Shown: in pieces, positions 9,336 through 18,953 of the stretch
How positions within the stretch are numbered: position 1 is the stretch's first letter
Layout: every line of letters begins with the position of its first letter
Assembly: GCA_029861865.1 (NCBI GenBank)
Contig: JAOTYL010000006.1
Coordinates: 177,780 to 241,779, forward strand
Direction of reading: 5' to 3'
Origin: Myxococcales bacterium
Lineage (GTDB): Bacteria > Myxococcota_A > Polyangia > Polyangiales > Houyiibacteriaceae
Length of the DNA: 64,000 bases
Notes under the pieces: model-generated
Told to the model about the DNA's origin: nothing
The model's database searches: none
The model's input: the letters and a program-made list of their open reading frames with translations, nothing else
Made by a program: the position numbers and the translations under genes

Positions 9336-10940
9336 ATGAAGCAAACAATCGCTGTTTTAGGTCTGTGCGCGGCCATGGCTTGGCCGACGACGTCGCGCGC
9401 GTTTTGTGGCTTTTACGTGAGCGGGGCGGATGCGTCGCTCTACAACAACGCGACCATGGTCGTCATGATGCGAGAGGGCACCCGAACGGTGCTCTCGATG
9501 CAGAATAACTACCAAGGGCCTCCGGAAGACTTCGCGATGGTCGTTCCGGTCCCGGTCGTCCTGCAAGAAGAGAACGTGAAGACGCTGCCTCGGCAGATCT
9601 TCTCGAGGGTGGACAAGCTCGCCGCTCCGCGCCTGGTCGAGTATTGGGAGCAAGACCCTTGTCGTCCGATGGTGATGGAGGAGATGGCGGTGCCCAGGTC
9701 GGCAAAGGCCCGTCGCAGCATGGGGGCCGCTGCCGACAGCGCCGAGGACTACGGCGTCACGATCGAGGCACAGTTCAAGGTCGCCGAGTACGACATCGTC
9801 ATTTTGAGCGCGAAGGACTCGGGCGGCCTCGACAAGTGGCTCCGAAAGAACAAATACAACATTCCCAAGGGCGCCAACAAGGTGCTTCGTCCGTACGTCG
9901 AGCAGAACACCAAGTTCTTCGTCGCCAAGGTCGATGCCGAGAAAGTGAAGTTTCAGGATGGGAAGGCCGTGCTGTCTCCGCTTCGGTTTCACTATGATGC
10001 GCCGACGTTCACGCTCCCCGTTCGCCTCGGGCTACTCAATAGCGGCGGCCAGCAAGACCTGATCGTCCACATCCTCGCCAAGGGCCAGCGCTACGAGGTG
10101 GCGAACTACAAGAACACTTCTATCCCGACCAACATCCGGGTCGACGACAGCGTTCGACAGACCTTCGGGGGCTTTTACAACGCGTTGTTCGAGCGCACGG
10201 TCGAAAAGAACCCCGGCGCCGTCGTTACCGAATACTCGTGGGATGCGACCAGTTGCGACCCTTGTCCGGAGCCGCCGCTCACACCGCAAGAGCTGACGAC
10301 GCTCGGCGGAGACGTGATCATACCAGGTGCGCAAGACCCGTACTCCGACATTCCCGGCGTCGTCGCGCCCAAGGTCCGACGCGTGGCTTGGCAACCCTAT
10401 GGGTTCGTTCTGACGCGTCTCCACTACCGCTACGACAAGAGTGGGCTCGACGAGGACTTGGTCTTCCGAACGGCTGGCCCCATCGTCGGCGGGCGGGGCA
10501 TGCCGGACCAAAACGGCGACCTTCACGAGCGTCGTGCGCAGGCGTCGGGGATGAACAACTTCCAAGGGAGGTACGTGATTCTCCATCGGTGGGAAGGCGC
10601 GATCGCGTGCCAAAATCCCCAGCGTGGCATATGGGGTGGCCCACCCGGACGCCCACAGCCGAAGCCCTTTGCGGCGCCCAACACCATGCTCGAAGGTGGC
10701 ACGACGCGCACGCTCACCAATCAACTGCCCGGGCTCATCCAAACCGACATCCCGGAGCTCGACCTGAAGGCACGACCACAGGAGCCGGAGCCGAAGACAC
10801 AAGATGGCTCGGGTCCCGCGAGTGGCGATACCAGCACTTCGGATGGCTGCAGTGTGAGCGCTGCGAGAACGGCATCGCTCGGTTGGATCGCGCTGATCAT
10901 GGTTGCTATGTGGCTGACCAGGCGAAGAGCCGTCTATTAG
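9336..10940 (+). CDS. DUF2330 secreted protein with MYXO-CTERM-like tail
   Basis: A 534-residue exported protein. The ATG at 9336 follows a GAGGAG ribosome binding site (about 9324-9329) and opens a signal peptide ending near TSRAFC. The mature part starts CGFYVSGADASLYNNATMVVMM and continues with YQGPPEDFAMVVPVPVVL and a YWEQDPC segment, all typical of DUF2330, a family of unknown function found in Myxococcota and some other phyla. The C-terminus (GCSVSAARTASLGWIALIM followed by an Arg cluster) has the Cys + helix + RRR arrangement of a MYXO-CTERM sorting signal, so surface anchoring after processing is likely. The open frame continues upstream to 9156 inside the FKBP gene but carries no start signals there. 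Confidence 0.88.
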   Translation: MKQTIAVLGLCAAMAWPTTSRAFCGFYVSGADASLYNNATMVVMMREGTRTVLSMQNNYQGPPEDFAMVVPVPVVLQEENVKTLPRQIFSRVDKLAAPRLVEYWEQDPCRPMVMEEMAVPRSAKARRSMGAAADSAEDYGVTIEAQFKVAEYDIVILSAKDSGGLDKWLRKNKYNIPKGANKVLRPYVEQNTKFFVAKVDAEKVKFQDGKAVLSPLRFHYDAPTFTLPVRLGLLNSGGQQDLIVHILAKGQRYEVANYKNTSIPTNIRVDDSVRQTFGGFYNALFERTVEKNPGAVVTEYSWDATSCDPCPEPPLTPQELTTLGGDVIIPGAQDPYSDIPGVVAPKVRRVAWQPYGFVLTRLHYRYDKSGLDEDLVFRTAGPIVGGRGMPDQNGDLHERRAQASGMNNFQGRYVILHRWEGAIACQNPQRGIWGGPPGRPQPKPFAAPNTMLEGGTTRTLTNQLPGLIQTDIPELDLKARPQEPEPKTQDGSGPASGDTSTSDGCSVSAARTASLGWIALIMVAMWLTRRRAVY

Positions 10941-10943
10941 CGC

Positions 10944-12617
10944 ATGGCAGAATTCATCTACACGATGAAGGGGGTCACCAAGGTTCATCCCCCCGACAAG
11001 AAGATCATCGAAGACCTCTATCTCTCGTTCTTTCCGGATGCGAAGATAGGGGTCATCGGCGTCAACGGAACGGGAAAGTCTTCGTTGCTTCGCATCATGG
11101 CGGGCGAGGACAACACCTTCAGCGGAGAAGCTTGGTTTCGCCCCGGCGCAAAGGTCGGGTTTCTCCCTCAGGAGCCGGACCTCGGCGATGCGAAGACAGT
11201 ACGTGAAGCGGTCGAGGCCGGGGTTGCGCAGGTTCGCGCGCTTCTCGACGAGTTCAACGAGCTCAGCATGAAGCTCGGTGAGCCGATGAGCGATGACGAG
11301 ATGGCCAAGCTTCTCGACCGGCAGGGCGCACTTCAAGATCGCATCGACGCGGTAGACGGCTGGAACCTCGAGAGCACGTTGGAGATCGCCATGGACGCGC
11401 TACGGTTGCCGCCCGCCGATGCCAACCCCAAGTCCCTGTCCGGCGGTGAGAAGCGTCGCGTCGCGCTCTGCCGGCTGCTCCTCGAAAAGCCGGAGCTTCT
11501 CTTGCTCGATGAACCGACCAACCATCTCGATGCCGAGTCGGTGGCGTGGCTTCAGGGCTATCTTCAGCAGTACCCGGGGTGCGTCATCCTCGTGACGCAC
11601 GACAGGTATTTCCTCGACGAGATCGTGCAATGGATTCTGGAGCTCGACCGCGGCGAGGCGCATCCGTTCGAGGGCAACTATTCGCAATGGCTCGAGGCCA
11701 AGAGCGAGCGCTTGGCCCAGGAAGACAAAAAGGACAGTGCGCGCAAACGGAAGATCGCGCACGAGCTCGAGTGGGTCCGATCGTCGCCGAGGGCACGACA
11801 GGCCAAGAGCAAGGCGCGCATCACTGCGTTCGAGAGTCTGGTGGCCGAAGCCGCCAAAGCGAGGCGGGATCCCAACGAGATCCGAATCCCGCCTGGGCCT
11901 CGACTGGGGACGCAGGTATTCGAAGTCGAAGGGCTCACCAAAGGATATGGCGACAAGCTCTTGTTCGAGGATTTGAGCTTTCGGGTGCCGCGGGGCGCGA
12001 TCGTGGGGATCGTCGGTCCTAACGGCGCTGGAAAGACGACGCTTTTCCGATTGCTGGTGGGTGACGAAAAGCCCGACGCGGGCACCATTACCGTCGGTGA
12101 GACGGTCAAGATCGCATACGTCGACCAAAGCCGCGACGCCCTCGACGACGGCAACAACGTCTTCAAAGAGATCACCGGTGAAGCCGACGAGATCGACGTC
12201 GGCGCGGGTACCGTGAAATCGAGAGCATACGTGGGCTGGTTCAATTTCCGGGGCAGCGACCAACAAAAGCCGGTCAAAAACCTCTCGGGGGGAGAACGCA
12301 ACCGCGTGCATCTAGCGAAGCTCCTGAAGAGCGGCGGGAACGTGCTCCTACTGGACGAGCCCACGAACGACATCGACGTCGACACCCTTCGTTCTCTCGA
12401 GGAAGCCATCTTAGGCTTTCCAGGTTGCGCGATGATCATCAGTCATGATCGTTGGTATCTCGACCGCATTTGCACCCACATCCTCGCCTTCGAGGGCGAC
12501 AGCCGAGCCGTTTGGTTCGAGGGCTCGTACTCTGATTATGCCGCCGACCGCAAAGCCCGTTTGGGTACGGATGCCGAGGTCCCACACCGGATCAAGTATC
12601 GAAAGTTCTCTCGCTAG
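10944..12617 (+). CDS. ettA: energy-dependent translational throttle protein EttA (ABC-F ATPase)
   Basis: Soluble ABC-F protein of 557 residues with two ATPase domains and no membrane helices. It binds the ribosomal E site and gates entry into elongation according to the ATP/ADP ratio (family knowledge). Walker A motifs are GVNGTGKSS near residue 40 and GPNGAGKTT near 360. Signatures are LSGGEKRRV and LSGGERNRV, each followed by a Walker B LLLDEPTN. The opening MAEFIYTMKGVTKVHPPDKKII and the arm and linker between the domains match EttA rather than Uup or YheS. It starts 3 nt after the DUF2330 stop. The TAG stop shares bases with the stop of the convergent gene (CTAG, 12614-12617). Confidence 0.97.
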   Translation: MAEFIYTMKGVTKVHPPDKKIIEDLYLSFFPDAKIGVIGVNGTGKSSLLRIMAGEDNTFSGEAWFRPGAKVGFLPQEPDLGDAKTVREAVEAGVAQVRALLDEFNELSMKLGEPMSDDEMAKLLDRQGALQDRIDAVDGWNLESTLEIAMDALRLPPADANPKSLSGGEKRRVALCRLLLEKPELLLLDEPTNHLDAESVAWLQGYLQQYPGCVILVTHDRYFLDEIVQWILELDRGEAHPFEGNYSQWLEAKSERLAQEDKKDSARKRKIAHELEWVRSSPRARQAKSKARITAFESLVAEAAKARRDPNEIRIPPGPRLGTQVFEVEGLTKGYGDKLLFEDLSFRVPRGAIVGIVGPNGAGKTTLFRLLVGDEKPDAGTITVGETVKIAYVDQSRDALDDGNNVFKEITGEADEIDVGAGTVKSRAYVGWFNFRGSDQQKPVKNLSGGERNRVHLAKLLKSGGNVLLLDEPTNDIDVDTLRSLEEAILGFPGCAMIISHDRWYLDRICTHILAFEGDSRAVWFEGSYSDYAADRKARLGTDAEVPHRIKYRKFSR

Positions 12618-13558
12618 CGAGCAAAAGACTCGGTTGCGGCCACGAGCTGTGCGGTGATCCCAGGCTCGAGGGCGGAGTGCCCGGCATCGGGGACGACGAC
12701 GAGTTGGCTACCGGGCCACGCGCGGTGAAGCTCAAGAGCGCTTTCGGCTGGGCAGACCACGTCATAGCGGCCTTGAACGATGATCGCCGGGAGATGTTGG
12801 ATGCGGGCGATGTTTTCGAGTAGCGCGCCGTCGTTCTCGAAGAAACCGCCGTTGATGAAATAGTGGCACTCGATGCGCGCGAAGGCCTCCGCAAATTGGT
12901 CCTCGCCAGTTCGTTTGATGAGATCGGCATCGGGGATCAGACGGCTCGTGCTGCCCTCCCACGTGCTCCAAGCACGGGCAGCGGCCATTCGAACATCCTG
13001 CTGGCTGCTCGTGAGCCGTTTGTAGTAAGCGCCCAGCATGTCCTCGCGTTCGTCGCGGGGAATCGGAGCGAGATACTCCTGCCAGGCTTCGGGAAAGATC
13101 CGGCTCGCTCCCTCTTGGTAGTACCAAAGAATTTCGCGGCGCCTCAAAAGAAAGATACCGCGGAGCACGAGCTCGGTGACGCGACTCGGATGCTGTTGCG
13201 CGTAGGCGAGGGACAAGGTGCTGCCCCATGAACCCCCGAAGAGTTGCCAACGTTCGATCCCTAGGTGCTCACGAAGTCGCTCCATATCTTCGATCAGGTG
13301 CCAGGTCGTGTTGTTGCGGAGCTCGGCATGCGGGGTGCTCCGTCCGCACCCGCGCTGATCGAACAGCACGATGCGGTACGCCGAGGGGTCCCAGAAGCGG
13401 CGGTGTACCGCATTGCAGCCCCCACCAGGCCCTCCATGGAGGAAAACCGCGGGTTTGCCCTCTGGATTGCCGCATTGCTCGTAGTAGACGGAGTGGATGT
13501 CGTCGACGCCGAGAAATCCGGAGTCGTATGGCTCGATTTCTGGAAACAGCCCTGGCAT
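12614..13558 (-). CDS. pip: proline iminopeptidase (peptidase family S33)
   Basis: Alpha/beta hydrolase of 314 residues that removes N-terminal proline from peptides. It shows the oxyanion HGGPGGG (residues 41-47), FDQRGCGRS, the nucleophile GGSWGS with Ser110, and a C-terminal Asp (GRYDVVCP) and His (PDAGHS). The ATG at 13558 (MPGLFPEIEPYDSGFL) matches family N-termini; the frame is open further upstream to 13741 but would overlap prfC. Its stop overlaps the ettA stop by 4 bases. Confidence 0.93.
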   Translation of the reverse strand: MPGLFPEIEPYDSGFLGVDDIHSVYYEQCGNPEGKPAVFLHGGPGGGCNAVHRRFWDPSAYRIVLFDQRGCGRSTPHAELRNNTTWHLIEDMERLREHLGIERWQLFGGSWGSTLSLAYAQQHPSRVTELVLRGIFLLRRREILWYYQEGASRIFPEAWQEYLAPIPRDEREDMLGAYYKRLTSSQQDVRMAAARAWSTWEGSTSRLIPDADLIKRTGEDQFAEAFARIECHYFINGGFFENDGALLENIARIQHLPAIIVQGRYDVVCPAESALELHRAWPGSQLVVVPDAGHSALEPGITAQLVAATESFAR

Positions 13559-13630
13559 CGTCGAACGAGCATCACAGCACGTTCGCGGACTGGCGCAACC
13601 GTCGACAGTGACTATCTTGGCGCCCGGGCC

Positions 13631-15223
13631 ATGACCCAAACCGAATTCGAACGACGGCGCACGTTTGCGATCATCTCGCACCCGGACGCCGGGAAGACCA
13701 CGTTGACCGAGAAGCTCTTGCTTTATGGTGGCGCCATTCATGCGGCCGGCGCGGTCAAATCCCGGAAAGCAAAGCGCTCAGCGGTGAGCGACTGGATGGC
13801 TCTCGAGAAGCAGCGTGGCATTTCCGTCACCACTTCCGTTCTGCAATTCGAGTACGACGACGTGCGTTGGAATCTCCTCGACACGCCTGGCCACAATGAC
13901 TTCAGCGAGGACACGTACAGGACCCTGATGGCCGCCGATTGCGGGATCATGATTCTCGACGCGGCCAAGGGCGTCGAGCCGCAGACCCGAAAGCTTTTCC
14001 ACGTATGCCGCATGCGGCATACGCCCGTCGTCACCTTCATCAACAAGATGGACCGTCCAGCGCGGGACGCATTCTGGCTCATGAGCCAGGTCGAGGAAGT
14101 GCTTGGCGTCAATACGTACCCCTTCACGTGGCCCATCGGGAGCGGGGATCTCTTCCAGGGGGTTTACGATCGCATTCACAAGTCGGTGATCCGGTTTGAG
14201 CGCTCCGCAGAGGGCCAGACCAAGCGGGCGGAGATGCTGGTGACCGGGCTCGACGATCCCGAGCTCGATTCGCTGCTCGGCGAGGAAGCGGCTGCGACAC
14301 TGCGCGAAGAGGTCGACCTGCTCGACGGCGCGGGGGAGGAGTGGGACGAGCAGAAATTCTTGGCCGGTGAGATCACCCCGGTCTTTTTCGGGAGCGCTCT
14401 CACCAACTTCGGAGTCGAGCCCTTTCTTCAGTCGTTCAAGGGGCTTTGTCCGCCTCCGGGTCCGCGCCGGGCCGCGGGGGAGGTAAGCGTCGATCCTGCC
14501 GACGACCGTTTCAGCGCATTCGTGTTCAAAGTCCAAGCCAACATGGACCCTTCGCACCGAGATCGCATCGCGTTCGCGCGAATCTGCTCGGGGCGCTTCG
14601 AGGGCGGGATGCGCGTCCATCACTATCGCCTCGGGAAAGCGGTTCGGCTAAACCGGGCCGAGCAGTTCTTCGCCCAAGAGCGAGAGAGCGTTCTCGAAGC
14701 TTACGCTGGCGACATCGTGGGGCTCTACGACCCTGGCCTCTTTCGGATCGGTGACACCCTTTCGACCGAAGGGCCCATGAGCTTCGATGCAGTGCCACGA
14801 TTCTCACCTGAGCACTTCGCCCGATTGCAGTTGCTCGATCCGCTCAAACGCAAGCAGCTCCAAAAGGGCATCCGAGAGCTCTCGGAGGAGGGGACTGTCC
14901 AGTTGTTCACCGAGCCCGGTCGAGAGAAGGATCCGGTGTGCGGCGTCGTGGGACGGCTCCAATTCGACGTGCTGATCTTTCGACTCGAGCATGAATATGG
15001 CGCGAAGGTCAGCTTCGACATTCTGCCCTATCAGCATGCTCGCTGGGTGGATGGGGTAGGCGGGTGTGACGAACTGAAGGCGCGCCGGATCCCCATGGCG
15101 GTGTTGGATCGAGACAACCGTCCAGTAGCGCTTTTCCGGGACGAATGGGAGCTTCAGAGAGCCGCACGCGACAACGAAGGCTGGACGTTTCACGAGACGG
15201 CTCCGATCGTCGCTGCAGCTTGA
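13631..15223 (+). CDS. prfC: peptide chain release factor 3
   Basis: Translational GTPase of 530 residues, the usual RF3 length, which recycles RF1/RF2 from the ribosome after peptide release. G motifs are ISHPDAGKTTL (residues 15-25), the switch I region around RGISVTTSV, DTPGHNDF and NKMD. The ATG at 13631 (MTQTEFERRRTFAIISHPDAGK) is the family start. The open frame extends back to 13265 within pip, but that part reads as antisense of pip. It lies divergent to pip with 72 bp between the start codons. Confidence 0.96.
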   Translation: MTQTEFERRRTFAIISHPDAGKTTLTEKLLLYGGAIHAAGAVKSRKAKRSAVSDWMALEKQRGISVTTSVLQFEYDDVRWNLLDTPGHNDFSEDTYRTLMAADCGIMILDAAKGVEPQTRKLFHVCRMRHTPVVTFINKMDRPARDAFWLMSQVEEVLGVNTYPFTWPIGSGDLFQGVYDRIHKSVIRFERSAEGQTKRAEMLVTGLDDPELDSLLGEEAAATLREEVDLLDGAGEEWDEQKFLAGEITPVFFGSALTNFGVEPFLQSFKGLCPPPGPRRAAGEVSVDPADDRFSAFVFKVQANMDPSHRDRIAFARICSGRFEGGMRVHHYRLGKAVRLNRAEQFFAQERESVLEAYAGDIVGLYDPGLFRIGDTLSTEGPMSFDAVPRFSPEHFARLQLLDPLKRKQLQKGIRELSEEGTVQLFTEPGREKDPVCGVVGRLQFDVLIFRLEHEYGAKVSFDILPYQHARWVDGVGGCDELKARRIPMAVLDRDNRPVALFRDEWELQRAARDNEGWTFHETAPIVAAA

Positions 15224-15287
15224 ATAGCGGGGGAGTAACCCACGTCCTAGAATGTCGTATAGAGATTAGAACGAGGAGAAGAGGGGC

Positions 15288-15911
15288 ATGATTCACAAGA
15301 CGAACAAGGTCGCTTTGATCTTGGCAGTTTGCTTGGTCACACCAGCGATCTCACAAGCCGACGCTGCCAAGTTTCAAGTCCGCAAAGGCAAGGCGACCTT
15401 CGTATCCGATGCGCCGCTCGAGACGATGGAGGGGACCACCTCGAAGGTGACCGGGACCGTGACATTCGACCCGACCGACCTGTCGACGACGAAAGGCACC
15501 TTCAAAGCGCCGGTCGTCTCGATGCGAACCGGCAACGACCTGCGCGATGAGCATCTCCAAAGCGATAGCTGGCTCGACGCAAAGAAGAACCCGCACATCG
15601 TCTTCGAGATCGTGGAGGTGAGCGGCGTAGACGCACTCAAGCCCAAGAAGAGCCATAAGGTCAAGGTGAAGGGGAAGTTCACCGCACATGGCATCACGAA
15701 GATCGTCGATGCCAAAGGAACCGTGAAGTGGACCCCGGTAGACGGGGGCAAAGACGACCTTCGCATCAAGGCCAACTTCACGGCCACACTCGAAGATCAC
15801 GACGTATCGGTGCCCTCGATCGTGCGACTGAAAGTCGCCAACGAGATCGCCGTGTCGGTCGATCTCCAAGCGACCGCCAACGCCGCCTCAACGCAAAGCG
15901 CATCGCGCTAG
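15288..15911 (+). CDS. YceI-family periplasmic protein
   Basis: Secreted lipocalin-like protein of 207 residues with a Sec signal peptide (cleavage near ISQADA-AKF). The YceI fold is indicated by FQVRKGKATFVSDAPLETMEGTT in short stretches, RDEHLQSDSWLDAKKNPHIVFE, and the internal GKFTAHGITKIVD. Family members bind polyisoprenoid-type lipids, and a ligand of that kind is a plausible inference in a genome making isoprenoids. A purine-rich GAGGAGAAGAGG element precedes the ATG. Its stop overlaps the stop of the convergent peptidase (CTAG, 15908-15911). Confidence 0.92.
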   Translation: MIHKTNKVALILAVCLVTPAISQADAAKFQVRKGKATFVSDAPLETMEGTTSKVTGTVTFDPTDLSTTKGTFKAPVVSMRTGNDLRDEHLQSDSWLDAKKNPHIVFEIVEVSGVDALKPKKSHKVKVKGKFTAHGITKIVDAKGTVKWTPVDGGKDDLRIKANFTATLEDHDVSVPSIVRLKVANEIAVSVDLQATANAASTQSASR

Positions 15912-17935
15912 AGTAGGCCGGCGCGCTCGAGCAACGGCTCTAACTCGGGGCCTCGCCCCATGAAATCCTCGTAGAGCTTGCCAGCCTCTTCGCTGTTCCC
16001 TTTGGCCAAGATGGTGTCGCGAAAGGCGCGGCCAACATCGGGGTTGGTGATGCCCTCCTTCTTGAATCGTGTGAATGCGTCAGCGTCGAGGACTTCGGCC
16101 CACTTGTAGCTGTAGTAACCCGCAGCATAGCCGATGGGGTGCGCAAAGACGTGCCCGAAACCAGCCAGCATCCCGTAGTCATCCGGGAGCTCCGATGCGG
16201 AGTGCGCCTGAATAATCTCCCGCGCGTAAGACATCACGTCCGCGCCACTCCCAGGTTCGTAGTCACGGTGGAGCGCTAGGTCGACGGTGGCAAACCCGAG
16301 CTGGCGCATTTGGGCGTTGGCTGCGCGGTAGGTTCGTGCACGAATCATCTTTTCATAGAGCGTGTCCGGGATGGGTTCGCCGGTTGCGTAGTGAGCGGCG
16401 AACAAGTCGAGCCCGCTTCGTTCCCAGCACCAGTTTTCCATGATCTGAGAAGGGAGCTCGACGAAATCCCACGCGACATTGGTCCCGGCCAAGCTCCGCA
16501 CGCTCACTCGGCTGAAACAGTGGTGAAGCAAGTGACCGAACTCGTGAAAAAGCGTTTCGACCTCGCGGTGCGTCAAGAGCGCCGGCTTTCCGCCGACCGG
16601 GGGGTTCACGTTGGCGCAGAACAAAGCAAGATGCGGCGATGCACTGTCGGGTCGATGGGCCGCGGCGATGAGACCGTTCATCCAAGCTCCTCCACGCTTG
16701 TTTTCGCGCGGGAACAGGTCGACGTAAAAGGCTGCGATCATCGTGCCGTCGGCATCTTTGATCGCGTATGTCTTCACCGACTCGTCCCACGTTGCGGCCT
16801 TGCGTTCGACGATCCGGATGCCGTAGAGGGCCTGCGCGGTGGCGAAAAGGCCGTCGAGCACTCGGCCGAGCGGAAAATACGGCCTGAGCTGTTCTTCGTT
16901 GAAGTCGTACTCGTCTTGTCTCTGTTTCTCGGCGTAATACGCGAGGTCCCAGGGTCGGATCGCGGCCGCGCTTGGGCCTTCGACCCTCCGTCGGTACTCG
17001 GTGAGCGCATCGTTCTCGCGCTTGAAAGCCGCCTGGGTCTTCGCGCGGAGGTCGTCGATGAACGCTCGCGCCTTGTCACCCGTCTTAGCCATGCGGTCTT
17101 CGGTGACGAGATCCGAGAAGTCGGCGTAACCCAGCAGACGCGCTTTGTCCTTACGCAGCTCGAGAATGAGTTCGATCACCGGGCGGTTGTCGCGGTCTCC
17201 CTTGACCGCGCGGGTGTTGTAAGCTCGCCAAACCTCCTTGCGGATCTCGGCGTCATCGAGGTACGTGAGCAGCGGGATCAGACTCGGCGCTTGCAGAGTG
17301 AACCGCCAGCCGTCGAGGCCCTTCGAGCGTGCGTTTTCCGCCGCCGCGAGCTTGGCGGTCGCCGGCAAGCCCTCGAGCTTGGTTTCATCGGTGATCACGA
17401 GCTCGAAGGCGTTGGTTTCATCGAGGAGGTTCTGCGAAAAGTCGGTGGTCAGCTTCGTGAGCTCGACCTCGATCGCTTTCAGCTTCGCTTTGTCCTCAGG
17501 TCCGAGCTCCGCCCCATGCCGCCGGAAGTCATCGAGAGTCTTCTTCAGAAATCGCGCCTCGGTTGGCGGAAGGCTTCTAGCTGCATCGGTCTCGGCAAAC
17601 GCACGAACAGCCTGGTACAGGCCATCGTTCATCGCGAGCTCGGACCAGAACGCGCTGACCTTCGGCCGCGTCACGTTGTATGCTTTTCGCAGCGCATCGC
17701 TGGTGGCGACACTCTCCAAGTGATCGATGACGGTCATGGCGAGCTCGAGTTGTTTGGTGGCATCCTCGAGCGCGCTGAGTGTGTTCGCATACGTGCGAGG
17801 CGCAGTGTCTTCGATGATGGCATTGATCGCGTGCTGCGACGACGCGAGCAGCAGGTCGGTGGCAGGCTCCACATGCGCCGCCTCGATCTGGTCGAAGGGG
17901 ACGTCGAAATCGAGTTGGATCAACGGGTTCGCCAT
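15908..17935 (-). CDS. M3-family zinc oligopeptidase (oligopeptidase A / Dcp-like)
   Basis: Cytosolic thimet-type metallopeptidase of 675 residues that degrades short peptides. The zinc motif LFHEFGHLLHH has its HExxH at residues 464-468, with the third ligand Glu about 30 residues later in AWDFVELPSQIMENW. The extended N-terminal helical domain and the length agree with PrlC/OpdA and Dcp. There is no signal peptide. It shares its last bases with the convergent YceI gene and is divergent from the MaoC gene. Confidence 0.94.
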   Translation of the reverse strand: MANPLIQLDFDVPFDQIEAAHVEPATDLLLASSQHAINAIIEDTAPRTYANTLSALEDATKQLELAMTVIDHLESVATSDALRKAYNVTRPKVSAFWSELAMNDGLYQAVRAFAETDAARSLPPTEARFLKKTLDDFRRHGAELGPEDKAKLKAIEVELTKLTTDFSQNLLDETNAFELVITDETKLEGLPATAKLAAAENARSKGLDGWRFTLQAPSLIPLLTYLDDAEIRKEVWRAYNTRAVKGDRDNRPVIELILELRKDKARLLGYADFSDLVTEDRMAKTGDKARAFIDDLRAKTQAAFKRENDALTEYRRRVEGPSAAAIRPWDLAYYAEKQRQDEYDFNEEQLRPYFPLGRVLDGLFATAQALYGIRIVERKAATWDESVKTYAIKDADGTMIAAFYVDLFPRENKRGGAWMNGLIAAAHRPDSASPHLALFCANVNPPVGGKPALLTHREVETLFHEFGHLLHHCFSRVSVRSLAGTNVAWDFVELPSQIMENWCWERSGLDLFAAHYATGEPIPDTLYEKMIRARTYRAANAQMRQLGFATVDLALHRDYEPGSGADVMSYAREIIQAHSASELPDDYGMLAGFGHVFAHPIGYAAGYYSYKWAEVLDADAFTRFKKEGITNPDVGRAFRDTILAKGNSEEAGKLYEDFMGRGPELEPLLERAGLL

Positions 17936-18044
17936 GACGCGAGCCTAGCAGCGCTTGCGTGGTTTGCGCCGTTCTTTGCCGAATGGTAGACCGCTCCTTT
18001 CCGGACGGTACGGGCCTCGCCCGACTGACCATAGGAGAACGGAT

Positions 18045-18947
18045 ATGACGGTACCGACGCGTTACATCCTCCATCAGGGGCCGGTGATCGGGGCGATTGC
18101 GCGCGCCGCTTGGGTCGCGGCCAAGGGCGCCGCGGGCCAAAGCAACCGGTTACCCGGGCAGATCCCGGGCCCAGAGATTTCGGCGACGATTTCACCCCGC
18201 CCCAATGATCTCGTTCGTGACTACATCCGACACGTCGGTGGCGACCCGAACGCCTACCGGGGTCAAGTTCCCGCGCACTTGTTTCCTCAATGGATTTTTC
18301 CTCTGCAGTCCCGGGGGCTCGAGGGCATTCAGTACCCCATTCAGCGGGTTCTCAACGGCGGTTGCAGGCTCGAGATGAACGCACCGCTGCCCCTCGGCGA
18401 ATCGTTCGAGGCGACGGTGCGGCTCGAGGACATCGACGACAATGGAAAGCGTGCGGTAATCCATCAGCGTGCGGTCACCGGGACGTTGCGCGACCCGGAG
18501 GCGGTGGTCTCCCACGTCTACGGCATCATTCCCCTCGGCAGCGGCGAAACGGACAAGTCGGCTAAGCGCAAAGACGAACGGCCGCGCGTTCCAAACGGGG
18601 TCAGGGAGCTCGCCCGTTGGGACATCGGATCGAAGGCAGGTTTCGAATTCGCGAAGCTGACCGGCGACTTCAACCCGATCCATTGGATCCGCCCCGCCGC
18701 GCGTGCCGCTGGTTTCAAGAACGTCATTCTTCATGGCTTCGCGACGATGGCGCGTGCCGTCGAAGGTCTCAACCGAGCCCTGTTTGCCGGTGACGTAAGC
18801 AAGCTCGCCGCGATCGACGTGAAGTTCACGCGACCTCTCGTGCTTCCCGCCCAAGTGGGCCTTTACATCGAGGACGATCGCGTCTTCGTCGGGGACGCTC
18901 CGGGCGGCCCTGCGTATCTGGTTGGAACCTATTTGGTGAGGAGCTGA
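18045..18947 (+). CDS. MaoC-like hotdog dehydratase (HtdX-like)
   Basis: A 300-residue double-hotdog protein predicted to hydrate or dehydrate 3-hydroxyacyl thioesters. The hydratase-2 motif is present in the second half: FAKLTGDFNPIHW followed by AGFKNVILHGFATMA. The ATG at 18045 has an AGGAGAA site upstream (about 18033). Seven bases separate it from the FabG4-like gene and two more from the thiolase, so the three form an operon. The same trio (HtdX, FabG4, FadA2) occurs together in mycobacteria, which supports a shared fatty acyl elongation or oxidation role. Confidence 0.85.
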   Translation: MTVPTRYILHQGPVIGAIARAAWVAAKGAAGQSNRLPGQIPGPEISATISPRPNDLVRDYIRHVGGDPNAYRGQVPAHLFPQWIFPLQSRGLEGIQYPIQRVLNGGCRLEMNAPLPLGESFEATVRLEDIDDNGKRAVIHQRAVTGTLRDPEAVVSHVYGIIPLGSGETDKSAKRKDERPRVPNGVRELARWDIGSKAGFEFAKLTGDFNPIHWIRPAARAAGFKNVILHGFATMARAVEGLNRALFAGDVSKLAAIDVKFTRPLVLPAQVGLYIEDDRVFVGDAPGGPAYLVGTYLVRS

Positions 18948-18953
18948 GCGCGC

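Noticed and set aside
13265..13630. N-terminal extension of prfC by 122 codons
   Set aside because: It is antisense to pip, has no release-factor similarity, and the family start is at 13631.
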